A stretch of DNA of 12,421 bases from Candidatus Fibrimonadales bacterium (lineage in GTDB: Bacteria > Fibrobacterota > Fibrobacteria > Fibrobacterales > Fibrobacteraceae), in contig WQSA01000030.1 of the NCBI GenBank assembly GCA_009788135.1, positions 4,194 to 16,614 on the forward strand. Reading direction: 5' to 3'. The first letter of the stretch is position 1. Every line of letters begins with the position of its first letter. The notes beneath the pieces were generated by a model. It had not been told where the DNA came from. It did not search any database and was given only the letters and a program-made list of their open reading frames with translations. The translations under genes and the position numbers were made by a program. Positions 1 to 5,842 of the stretch are shown here, one piece after another.

Positions 1-869
1 TCGTTGCGCAAAGACTCAGACATTAGAGTGAGCTTGCTCTGGTGGTCTCCGGTTACCGGAATGCAAGTTGGGTGAATCTGCGTGTAGCATGGATTTGCGA
101 ACAAAGCGCCTCTTTTATGAGCACGCCATGCAGCGCCTACGTTTGAGCCTTTCGCATTTGTGGAAAGGTAGAACACATTTCCGTAGCCGCCGGTTGCAAT
201 GCAAACTGCATCTGCTTCGTGGCATTCCAATTCGCCTGTAACCAGATTGCGAACCACAATGCCTCTTGCTCTGCCACCTACCAGAACAAGGTCCAGCATT
301 TCGCGGCGAGGGAACATTTTAACGGAGCCTTTAGCAACCTGACGCATCATGGATTGATATGCGCCGAGCAAAAGCTGCTGGCCTGTTTGACCACGAGCGT
401 AGAATGTGCGGCTAACCTGCGCACCGCCGAATGAACGATTGTCCAAAAGGCCGCCGTATTCACGGCCAAAAGGAACGCCCTGCGCTACGCAATGGTTTAT
501 GATTAAGTTTGAACATTCCGCCAAGCGATGAACGTTCGCTTCGCGAGCGCGGAAATCGCCGCCTTTAACGGTGTCGTAAAAGAGACGGTGGATTGAGTCG
601 CCATCGTTTGGCAGATTGTGAGCTGCGTTTATGCCGCCTTGAGCCGCAATTGAATGCGCGCGACGCGGGCTGTCTTGAACGCAGAACGATTTCACATTGT
701 AGCCAAGCTCGCCCATGGAGGCTGCAGCAGAGGCTCCGGCCAAACCGGTTCCAACAACTATAACTGTGAATTTACGTTTGTTGGCCGGATTTACCAGCTT
801 AAGCTCAAATTTATGGCGAGTCCATTTTTCTGCAATGGGACCGCCTGGTATGTTAGATTCCAATTTCAT
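1..869 (-). CDS. sdhA: Succinate dehydrogenase/fumarate reductase flavoprotein subunit, C-terminal part cut by window edge
   Basis: The flavoprotein subunit interconverts succinate and fumarate at its FAD and passes electrons to the iron-sulfur subunit and the membrane cytochrome b. 289 codons are visible; the C-terminal half lies beyond base 1. Residues 34-50 hold the dinucleotide-binding segment VIVVGTGLAGASAAAS. RRAHSIAAQGGINAA at 69-83 contains His72, the expected covalent FAD attachment site. GREYGGLLDNRSFGGAQVSR (135-154) and QIHPT (264-268) are active-site-region motifs of the family. The N-terminal extension (about 33 residues before the nucleotide-binding fold) and overall wording match the Bacteroidetes/Fibrobacter type rather than the E. 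coli type. The ATG overlaps the sdhC stop as ATGA, and AAGGAGG lies 6 nt upstream inside the sdhC end, so translation is probably coupled. Direction (oxidation or fumarate reduction) cannot be told from sequence. An iron-sulfur subunit gene is expected just outside the window. Confidence 0.96.
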   Translation of the reverse strand, partial: MKLESNIPGGPIAEKWTRHKFELKLVNPANKRKFTVIVVGTGLAGASAAASMGELGYNVKSFCVQDSPRRAHSIAAQGGINAAHNLPNDGDSIHRLFYDTVKGGDFRAREANVHRLAECSNLIINHCVAQGVPFGREYGGLLDNRSFGGAQVSRTFYARGQTGQQLLLGAYQSMMRQVAKGSVKMFPRREMLDLVLVGGRARGIVVRNLVTGELECHEADAVCIATGGYGNVFYLSTNAKGSNVGAAWRAHKRGALFANPCYTQIHPTCIPVTGDHQSKLTLMSESLRN

Positions 870-1849
870 TGTTCGCCTCCTTCTTCAACTTCGGGATTTT
901 GCGGTTCTGCAGACTCTTGCTGCGGTCTGGGACGTTCAGGGCGGCGTTTATCGCCTCCTTTGAATCCAGGTCCTTCACCGCCACGGATTAGAGATTGCCT
1001 CTCAACTATGAATTTTGCCTTTTCCGGTCTTGCGGAAATTGGCTTTGCCAGTCTCTTTTGTTCATCGAGCGGTTTTTGGGAAAGAGCTTCAAGAGCGCTT
1101 TGATAATCTGGATCTTTAGCCTGTTCAATGATTGCCTTGGATCTTTCGTCCAGATTTATAATGGCCCAAGTGCCAGCAGCTGTGATTCCAAAGCCGCACG
1201 CTACCACAACGCAATAGATTATGGCAAGCTTATCTATTATTGGGGTCCATTTTTGGTGGTTTATACCCATTGTTTGAAATGCGCTTGAAATGGCATGCCA
1301 CATATGGAAGCCCAGCAACAACATGATTGTTATGTAAAATGCGGCAAATAGCGGGTTTCCGAGAAAGTGAACCGTTGTTAGCCACATATCGCGAACAACA
1401 ATGCCTCCGGCAACATCAGGATTTATATAATGGTAATGAACTCCGTTTCGCAAAGTGAGAACGTGCCATACTATGAAAGCTGCTATCGCAAGCCCTGACC
1501 AGATCATCACAAAAGTGGGGAACTGTTTTCTGCCTTTGCGAGCTTCCACCACATAGCGAGCTGTGCCGCGCGCTTTGTAATTCTGCAATTTTAGCGTTAT
1601 TGCCAAATACAGATGGGTTCCGAAAAGCACCACCAAACCAGTTTCCGCTACATACAGGAGCAGTTTTGATTTAGTTAGAAGATGGGAATAAGTGTTGAAT
1701 GCCGCTTGAGCCGCTGCAGGGTCTAGCATTAGCAATTGAAGGTTGCCAATCATATGACCAAGCACAAAAAGCACTAGACAACATCCAGTAGCACCCATAA
1801 CCTGCTTCTTTCCTATTGAAGAAGTGAGGTAGGTTAAAAGCCATTTCAT
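866..1849 (-). CDS. sdhC: Succinate dehydrogenase/fumarate reductase cytochrome b subunit (b558-like family) with C-terminal extension
   Basis: Membrane anchor that carries heme b and exchanges electrons with quinone for the SdhA/SdhB head. Five hydrophobic segments lie at about residues 17-42, 62-86, 112-132, 160-190 and 205-231. Candidate heme-ligand histidines within or beside them are His32 (LGHMIGN), His79 (THLYLA), His129 (WHVLT) and His182/185 (GFHMWHA), the pattern of the single-polypeptide b558-type family. These anchors are usually a little over 200 residues; this one is 327. Residues from about 234 on form a hydrophilic, Pro/Glu/Arg/Gln-rich tail with no membrane segment, ending PEVEEGGEQ. 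The start has a good Shine-Dalgarno (AAGGAGAT, 1857-1864, 7 nt before ATG). Its own promoter-like element lies just past the sufC stop. The family call is firm; the tail's function is unknown. Confidence 0.94.
   Translation of the reverse strand: MKWLLTYLTSSIGKKQVMGATGCCLVLFVLGHMIGNLQLLMLDPAAAQAAFNTYSHLLTKSKLLLYVAETGLVVLFGTHLYLAITLKLQNYKARGTARYVVEARKGRKQFPTFVMIWSGLAIAAFIVWHVLTLRNGVHYHYINPDVAGGIVVRDMWLTTVHFLGNPLFAAFYITIMLLLGFHMWHAISSAFQTMGINHQKWTPIIDKLAIIYCVVVACGFGITAAGTWAIINLDERSKAIIEQAKDPDYQSALEALSQKPLDEQKRLAKPISARPEKAKFIVERQSLIRGGEGPGFKGGDKRRPERPRPQQESAEPQNPEVEEGGEQ
876..882 (-). promoter_or_regulatory. Shine-Dalgarno of sdhA inside sdhC
   Basis: AAGGAGG on the minus strand, 6 nt before the sdhA ATG and inside the last codons of sdhC. 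It fixes the sdhA start and supports translational coupling of the two genes. Confidence 0.8.
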
Positions 1850-1883
1850 TTGTAAGATCTCCTTGAAACAAATTATCGTGAGT

Positions 1884-1894
1884 AAATATAGTAA
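1884..1894 (-). promoter_or_regulatory. Probable sdhCA promoter -10 region
   Basis: On the minus strand this reads TTACTATATTT, with hexamer TATATT at 1890-1885, directly after the sufC stop codon. It resembles the TTCTATATT elements at the divergent promoters of this window. Initiation about 7 nt downstream would give a leader of roughly 30 nt carrying a normal Shine-Dalgarno, unlike the leaderless arrangements at 2631, 6918 and 11460. No convincing -35 box is visible. Inferred from motif and position only. Confidence 0.5.
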
Positions 1895-1896
1895 AA

Positions 1897-2631
1897 TTAT
1901 CCCCCATACCCTTTTTCTTCCAACTCCATAGCGAGGTCCGAGCCTCCGGTCCTGGCTATTTTGCCATTCATTAAAACATGCACAAATTGAGGTTTTGCGT
2001 AGTCTAAAAGGCGTTGGTAGTGCGTAATCAGGACTACGGAGCGTTCCGGGGTCATCAAATGGTTTATTCCGCTGGCTACTATTCTCAGGGCATCTATGTC
2101 CAACCCGGAGTCCGTTTCGTCCAAAAATGCAAGAGCGGGCTCCAGCATTGCCATTTGCAGGATTTCGTTCCTCTTTTTTTCGCCACCGCTAAAACCTTCG
2201 TTTAGGCCACGCTCCCTGTAGCGGCTGTCCATTTCCAAAAGTTGCATGGCTTTTTCCATTTTTTCCTTGAACTCGTTTTCGCAAAGCCTTGGCAAACCAA
2301 GAGCCTTGTGCTTTGCGTCTATTGCGGCTCGCAAAAATTCCTCGTTGCCAAGCCCTGCTATCTCCAGCGGATATTGGAAACCAATGAAAAAACCAGCGTT
2401 TGCCCTAGCTGCCACTGAAAGCTCAAGCAAATTTTTCCCTTGAAATTCTATGCTGCCTTCTGTAATTATATAATCGGGATGCCCAGCTATAACCTTGGAA
2501 AGCGTGCTTTTTCCAGCGCCATTTGGCCCCATAATAGCGTGAATTTCCCCTTTTCCAACCGATAAATTCAAGCCTTTGAGAATTTCCGTGCCATCTGAAA
2601 GCGAGGCGTGCAAATCTTTTATTTGGAGCAT
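1897..2631 (-). CDS. sufC: SufC, ATPase of the SUF iron-sulfur cluster assembly complex
   Basis: Cytoplasmic ABC-type ATPase that works with SufB and SufD to build Fe-S clusters. At 244 residues it has the usual SufC length. Visible motifs are Walker A GPNGAGKST (35-43), the Q-loop FQYPLEIAG (85-93), the SufC-typical signature FSGGEKKRNEILQM (147-160), Walker B with catalytic Glu in LAFLDETDSGLDIDAL (167-182), and the switch His204 in LITHYQR. These are diagnostic of SufC against other ABC ATPases. The gene is the first of its minus-strand transcript; sufB and sufD are not next to it in this window, so they are elsewhere or displaced. No Shine-Dalgarno precedes the ATG. A promoter-like element ends exactly 7 nt upstream, so the mRNA may be leaderless. 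sdhCA lies 47 nt downstream and may also be reached by read-through. Confidence 0.96.
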   Translation of the reverse strand: MLQIKDLHASLSDGTEILKGLNLSVGKGEIHAIMGPNGAGKSTLSKVIAGHPDYIITEGSIEFQGKNLLELSVAARANAGFFIGFQYPLEIAGLGNEEFLRAAIDAKHKALGLPRLCENEFKEKMEKAMQLLEMDSRYRERGLNEGFSGGEKKRNEILQMAMLEPALAFLDETDSGLDIDALRIVASGINHLMTPERSVVLITHYQRLLDYAKPQFVHVLMNGKIARTGGSDLAMELEEKGYGG

Positions 2632-2638
2632 GGGAAGG

Positions 2639-2647
2639 AAGATAGAA
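2639..2647 (-). promoter_or_regulatory. Predicted leaderless promoter of sufC (-10 region)
   Basis: Minus strand reads TTCTATCTT, then 7 nt (CCTTCCC), then the sufC ATG. There is no purine-rich ribosome binding site in between, and a -10 hexamer TATCTT here would place the start of transcription at or one base before the ATG. Same geometry as at nuoH and the chemoreceptor gene. No -35 box recognised. Confidence 0.5.
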
Positions 2648-2649
2648 TT

Positions 2650-2658
2650 TTCTATATT
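2650..2658 (+). promoter_or_regulatory. Predicted promoter (-10 region) of the fapA-containing cassette
   Basis: Plus strand TTCTATATT, six bases before an in-frame GTG at 2665. It forms the right arm of the inverted repeat whose left arm serves sufC. Initiation about 7 nt downstream would begin at that GTG, implying another leaderless or nearly leaderless mRNA. Confidence 0.5.
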
Positions 2659-2664
2659 AGATAT

Positions 2665-2862
2665 GTGGCATTTGTAACTGTTGTGCTAGGTATATCTCTT
2701 TTTCTTTTGCTGACATTTATACTGTCGCTTTTGAGCCGTATAAATTTGTTGGAAAGGCAAATAGTTAATATAGAGTACATGATTAGCGAATCGGAAAATG
2801 AACTGCAGAAAGTTGGAACTCTTATAAAGCAATCCACTTTTGAAGTTAAAAAGGATAAATAA
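2665..2862 (+). CDS. Small single-pass membrane protein with coiled-coil tail, unknown function
   Basis: I do not recognise the family. With the GTG start at 2665 the protein has 65 residues: a strongly hydrophobic segment at about 2-23 (FVTVVLGISLFLLLTFILSL), then RINLLERQIVNIEYM, a leucine/isoleucine heptad-like helix likely to form a coiled coil, and a Lys-rich end. The shape (short N-terminal anchor plus coil) recalls FtsL/FtsB-like proteins, but that is topology, not homology. An upstream in-frame GTG at 2608 lies inside antisense sufC and before the predicted promoter, so I prefer 2665; there is no in-frame ATG at the 5' end and no Shine-Dalgarno at either site. It is the first gene of a plus-strand cassette leading to fapA; its TAA is followed directly by an ATG at 2863. 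Confidence 0.6.
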   Translation: MAFVTVVLGISLFLLLTFILSLLSRINLLERQIVNIEYMISESENELQKVGTLIKQSTFEVKKDK

Positions 2863-2885
2863 ATGCTGCACGCAACATTGAAAAA

Positions 2886-2890
2886 AAGGA
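2886..2890 (+). promoter_or_regulatory. Ribosome binding site deciding the 2899 start
   Basis: AAGGA, 8 nt before the ATG at 2899. The earlier in-frame ATG at 2863 has no such site, so 2899 is the better start. Confidence 0.6.
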
Positions 2891-2898
2891 AAATAAGA

Positions 2899-3492
2899 AT
2901 GGACTTGAATATTTTGATTCTAGTTATAACGCTGCTCAATTTGGGGCTCGTGACACTTGCGCTTTCTCGTATAAACGGCTTGCGCAAAGACCTTCGTACT
3001 CCCGTAGTTAAAAAGTTCAATCAGGACTTTAAAAGAAAATCTGTGGATATTCCCAAGGCTCCGGAAAATTTCGGAAAAAACCAGAGAGACGATAAACCAG
3101 GCAGACCAGGCAATCAGCCTTTTGGACAAAATCGCCCGAGAAACGGCGCGCAGCAAAACCGCCCAGCTCCAGTTCGCCGGCCAGCAGCTAAAGCTCCGGA
3201 CGTATACTCAAACGAAGCTCCTATGCCGCAGGCTTCCACTCCCGTTCCTCCGCGTCCAGTATCAGCAGAAACTTCGCCCGCTGCAGAAGGCCGTCGCCCA
3301 TTGCCGCCTCGCTTCAACGGAAATCCAGACCCTGCACCCTCTGCTCCCGCAGCTGTTAGCTTCGCCCAAAGCGATAGCAATGACAACGATAGCGATAGCG
3401 GAATGGAATTTGATCGTTCTAAAATGGCGCACGGCCGCAGAAATGTGGTTGCAAAGCCTGTGATAGAAGACGATGCGGAGGCAAACGCTTAA
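2899..3492 (+). CDS. Membrane-anchored Pro/Asn/Arg-rich disordered protein, unknown function
   Basis: Not recognised. The 197-residue product has one N-terminal hydrophobic segment (about 3-22, NILILVITLLNLGLVTLALS), a short basic stretch, then a long low-complexity region rich in Pro, Asn, Arg, Gln and Ala (about 50-150), an acidic Asp/Ser patch (SDSNDNDSDS), and a non-repetitive C-terminal piece containing DRSKMAHGRRNVVAKPVIED. The basic residues after the membrane segment predict a cytoplasmic tail, so it would be a tethered, flexible linker ending in a possible docking peptide. Starting at 2863 instead would add 12 residues (MLHATLKKRKIR). It sits between another small membrane protein and fapA on the same strand, which suggests shared expression and perhaps membrane recruitment of FapA. 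That role is an inference. Confidence 0.72.
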   Translation: MDLNILILVITLLNLGLVTLALSRINGLRKDLRTPVVKKFNQDFKRKSVDIPKAPENFGKNQRDDKPGRPGNQPFGQNRPRNGAQQNRPAPVRRPAAKAPDVYSNEAPMPQASTPVPPRPVSAETSPAAEGRRPLPPRFNGNPDPAPSAPAAVSFAQSDSNDNDSDSGMEFDRSKMAHGRRNVVAKPVIEDDAEANA

Positions 3493-3529
3493 TTTAAAAT
3501 AAAGTCACCAACTCAACTGGACAAAACTT

Positions 3530-4957
3530 ATGACCGAAGATGCATTTGAAGATAAAGTCGAGGCGTTTCCTGAAAAGGTAAACCGGTTCAAAATTGCGAT
3601 TTCAAGAGATCGCATGGAAGTTAAAATGTATCCGCTGATTGATGTTAAGGAAGGCGGGTTGGTGACATTTGAAGATGTTGTCGCAGAGTTCAAAAAAGAA
3701 AACATAAAAGTTAAAATTGACGAGGAATTAGTAAAAAAACAATTTTTGGAAGTCAATCCAATAGAGATCACAATAGCCAGAGGCAGAAAGCCAGTTCAGG
3801 GCAAAGACGGAAGCATTGAATATAAATGCGATATGAGCGCAAAACCGCAGTTCGTTGCAGACCCGAAAGACGGCAAAGCAATAGATTACAAGAACTCTAT
3901 GCAAGTAACCCTGGTGAACGTTGGCGATATTTTGGCTGCAGTGGTTCCGCCAACGGATGGCGAACCGGGAGAAGATGTAAATGGATATCCCATAGAGGCA
4001 AAGCCTGGCGTAAAGGCTAAATATTTTTTAGGCGAAGGATTGGAAGAGAAAGACGGAAACGTTGTTGTTACGTCTCCTGGAACTCCAAGCGTTCAAGAAG
4101 ATGTTCTTTTGATTCGCCGCAACTACGTTTTGCAGGGCGATGTAGGTTTATCATCGGGAAATATAAATTTCCCAGGTACAGTTGTTATACATGGAAATGT
4201 TACAGAAGGATTTGAAGTTATATCAGAAGAAAATGTTGTGGTAAACGGACTAATAACAGGAGCGAAGATAAGAGCAAAAGGCTATATTAAATGCTCTGGC
4301 GGCATTCAAGGCAAAGGCAATACCGATATTATAGCAGGTTCATTTGTTGCGGTCACATTTATAAATGCCGCTACAGTGGTTGCCGAGGGCGATATTTTAG
4401 TCACGAAAGACATTCTGCATTCAAATGTCAGCTGCCTTGGCGAGCTTCGTACCGGAGGTTCCATTATCGGCGGAGTTACTACGGCATTTAAAGGCGTTGA
4501 GTGCGGCGGCGACGTCGGTTCTGAAACGGGAGTTAAAACACTTGTGAATATACGCACGCATTACCGCCAGGAAAAAGCGAAAGAGCAGGCGAATGTTGTT
4601 GCTACGGAAACCAATGCTATTTTTGAAAGGTATAAGATTTGGAACAAGGCTGAAACATTGAAAGATGAGGAGGCTGAAAAACTTATGAAAGATATAGTCA
4701 CTTTGCAAGCGCTGATTTCAAAACGGCAGATGTGCGATACCAGGGTTGCGAAATTTGACAGCATGGTTTATGAAAACAAAGCGGCAAAAATAAAAATACT
4801 AGGGATGTTGGAATCCGATGTTACTATTGCATCGCCATATACACGCTATACAAGCTCAGAGCATATAAAAGGGCCTCTTGCGGTATCGGAGAATAACGAA
4901 TTTCAAAAAATGGCAATAATGAGAGGAGGCGCAGCTTATGGCTCTGGAGAAAATTAG
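3530..4957 (+). CDS. fapA: FapA family (DUF342) protein
   Basis: 475 residues with the FapA/DUF342 layout. An N-terminal domain (about 1-165) ends in the family hallmark PPTDGEPGEDVNGYPI (140-155). A glycine/valine-rich repetitive region (about 175-340, e.g. VVIHGNVTEGFEV, IKCSGGIQGKGN, SIIGGVTTAFKGVECGGDVG) is expected to form a right-handed beta-helix like that of polymer-forming bactofilins, followed by a charged helical/coiled-coil part (about 343-430). The family is named for flagellar assembly protein A, linked in Vibrio to localisation of a chemotaxis/phosphotransfer component, but it is also widespread in bacteria without flagella. It lacks a clear Shine-Dalgarno (ACTGGACAAAACTT precedes the ATG), and AT-rich sequence at 3491-3503 might hold a weak promoter. 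The gene overlaps the next one by 20 nt. Family call firm; role not established. Confidence 0.9.
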   Translation: MTEDAFEDKVEAFPEKVNRFKIAISRDRMEVKMYPLIDVKEGGLVTFEDVVAEFKKENIKVKIDEELVKKQFLEVNPIEITIARGRKPVQGKDGSIEYKCDMSAKPQFVADPKDGKAIDYKNSMQVTLVNVGDILAAVVPPTDGEPGEDVNGYPIEAKPGVKAKYFLGEGLEEKDGNVVVTSPGTPSVQEDVLLIRRNYVLQGDVGLSSGNINFPGTVVIHGNVTEGFEVISEENVVVNGLITGAKIRAKGYIKCSGGIQGKGNTDIIAGSFVAVTFINAATVVAEGDILVTKDILHSNVSCLGELRTGGSIIGGVTTAFKGVECGGDVGSETGVKTLVNIRTHYRQEKAKEQANVVATETNAIFERYKIWNKAETLKDEEAEKLMKDIVTLQALISKRQMCDTRVAKFDSMVYENKAAKIKILGMLESDVTIASPYTRYTSSEHIKGPLAVSENNEFQKMAIMRGGAAYGSGEN

Positions 4958-5393
4958 CACATTAAGCGATATGAAAGATCTTATGAAAGAGCTTATGCGT
5001 TTGGAGGCAAAATTCCTTTATGAATTTTATGGGGCTCTGCAGGATTTTACTTCCAAGAAATTTCTGCCGCAATGGTTGCAAAATAAAAGCATTAACAAGG
5101 TATTTGTAAGCGAAAAAGGAAAAGAGGTTTTATCAAAAGTCAGCAGTTCCCCAAAGCGTTCCGTTATTTTTTATGATTTGGAAACCCAGGATTTAAATGG
5201 GCTTCAATTTTTAGCGGAGTTGGGACAGAAACCTGATTTGAAAGCTCGCTGCAAAATAGTTTTAGCGGCTCCAAATTTAACGCCAGATGCTCAATCCAAG
5301 TTGATGCAGATGGGTGTAAATGTCATTATTTCCAAACCGCTTGAAGCGGATAAATTGCGAATTGCGTTTGAGAAAATCGGGCTTGATTACTAA
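4938..5393 (+). CDS. Degenerate CheY-like receiver domain protein with N-terminal helical region
   Basis: 151 residues. The first 50 or so are helical and charged (MKDLMKELMRLEAKFLYEF); the rest follows the receiver fold. A strand ending in Asp80 (SVIFYDLETQDLNGLQFL) corresponds to the phospho-acceptor strand, KIVLAAPNLTPDAQSKLMQMGVN (residues 106-128) to the next strand and helix, and VIISKPLEADKL to the conserved Lys-Pro strand with Lys133. The usual acidic pair after the first strand is missing (VFVSEKGKEVL), and the Thr/Ser after strand 4 is Ala, so normal phosphorylation is doubtful; it may be a pseudo-receiver acting by protein binding. It overlaps fapA by 20 nt and has an excellent Shine-Dalgarno (AGGAGG, 4923-4928), so the two are probably co-translated. 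Its stop interlocks with the convergent nuoI stop. Confidence 0.75.
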   Translation: MALEKISTLSDMKDLMKELMRLEAKFLYEFYGALQDFTSKKFLPQWLQNKSINKVFVSEKGKEVLSKVSSSPKRSVIFYDLETQDLNGLQFLAELGQKPDLKARCKIVLAAPNLTPDAQSKLMQMGVNVIISKPLEADKLRIAFEKIGLDY

Positions 5394-5842
5394 CCCTGCC
5401 CTTCCGTTTTATTCAAAGTCATATTGAAAGTTTGCTTGTCTGCGGAAGACATCTCAAAATCGTGCGCCATTCTGAGGCAGCCGAATGGGCAGCTTTCCAC
5501 GCAGAATCCGCATTGAGTGCAGGTATCCATGCGGTAGAGATATTTGCCCAAGACTTTTTTCCCAGCTATATTTTTTGTTGAAAGCACGTTTATGGAATTG
5601 TTCGGGCAAGTTTTTTCGCATATTCCGCAAGCTGTGCATGCATGCAGATTCTCTTCGTTGTGAATCAGTTCAACCCGACCTCTGAAGCGATCATGCATTT
5701 TAAGCGTTGCTTTGTTTTCTGGATATTGTTCCGTGACAATTCTTCCTGGATTGAAAAAATATCTGAGCGTAACGGTCATTCCCTTTAGCAAGCTTATGGG
5801 ACCGGTTATCATCGCATGAAAATATTTTGAAGCTGTCATCAT
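5390..5842 (-). CDS. nuoI: NADH-quinone oxidoreductase subunit I (two 4Fe-4S ferredoxin domain)
   Basis: Peripheral-arm subunit of complex I carrying the two 4Fe-4S clusters that relay electrons toward the quinone site. With ATG at 5842 the protein has 150 residues, near the short end for the family. Cluster motifs are CTACGICEKTCP (Cys69, 72, 75, 79) and CTQCGFCVESCP (Cys108, 111, 114, 118); an additional Cys122 follows. The N-terminal part TASKYFHAMITGPISLLKGM matches the amphipathic region that docks to the membrane arm. The start overlaps the nuoH stop as ATGATGA, so either of two tandem ATGs (5842 or 5839) could be used; a longer in-frame extension upstream would lie wholly inside nuoH and is not expected. 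No further complex I gene follows: the next gene is convergent. Confidence 0.93.
   Translation of the reverse strand: MMTASKYFHAMITGPISLLKGMTVTLRYFFNPGRIVTEQYPENKATLKMHDRFRGRVELIHNEENLHACTACGICEKTCPNNSINVLSTKNIAGKKVLGKYLYRMDTCTQCGFCVESCPFGCLRMAHDFEMSSADKQTFNMTLNKTEGQG

Larger units (their letters stand above)
2639..2658. repeat. Inverted repeat forming back-to-back promoters, sufC / small membrane protein gene
   Basis: Arms AAGATAGAA (2639-2647) and TTCTATATT (2650-2658) are reverse complements with one mismatch, separated by TT. Each arm is a candidate -10 region firing outward. Similar structures occur at the other two divergent gene pairs of the window. Confidence 0.7.

Noticed and set aside
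654..1103. Open plus-strand reading frame of 149 codons across the sdhA/sdhC junction
   Set aside because: It is antisense to two clearly homologous genes, has no ribosome site, and its sequence is low-quality Ser/Cys-rich text typical of a shadow frame.
2608..2664. Upstream GTG start that would extend the small membrane protein by 19 residues into antisense sufC
   Set aside because: It lies upstream of the predicted promoter element, spans the inverted repeat, and adds a polar stretch before the membrane anchor; GTG at 2665 fits the promoter spacing better.
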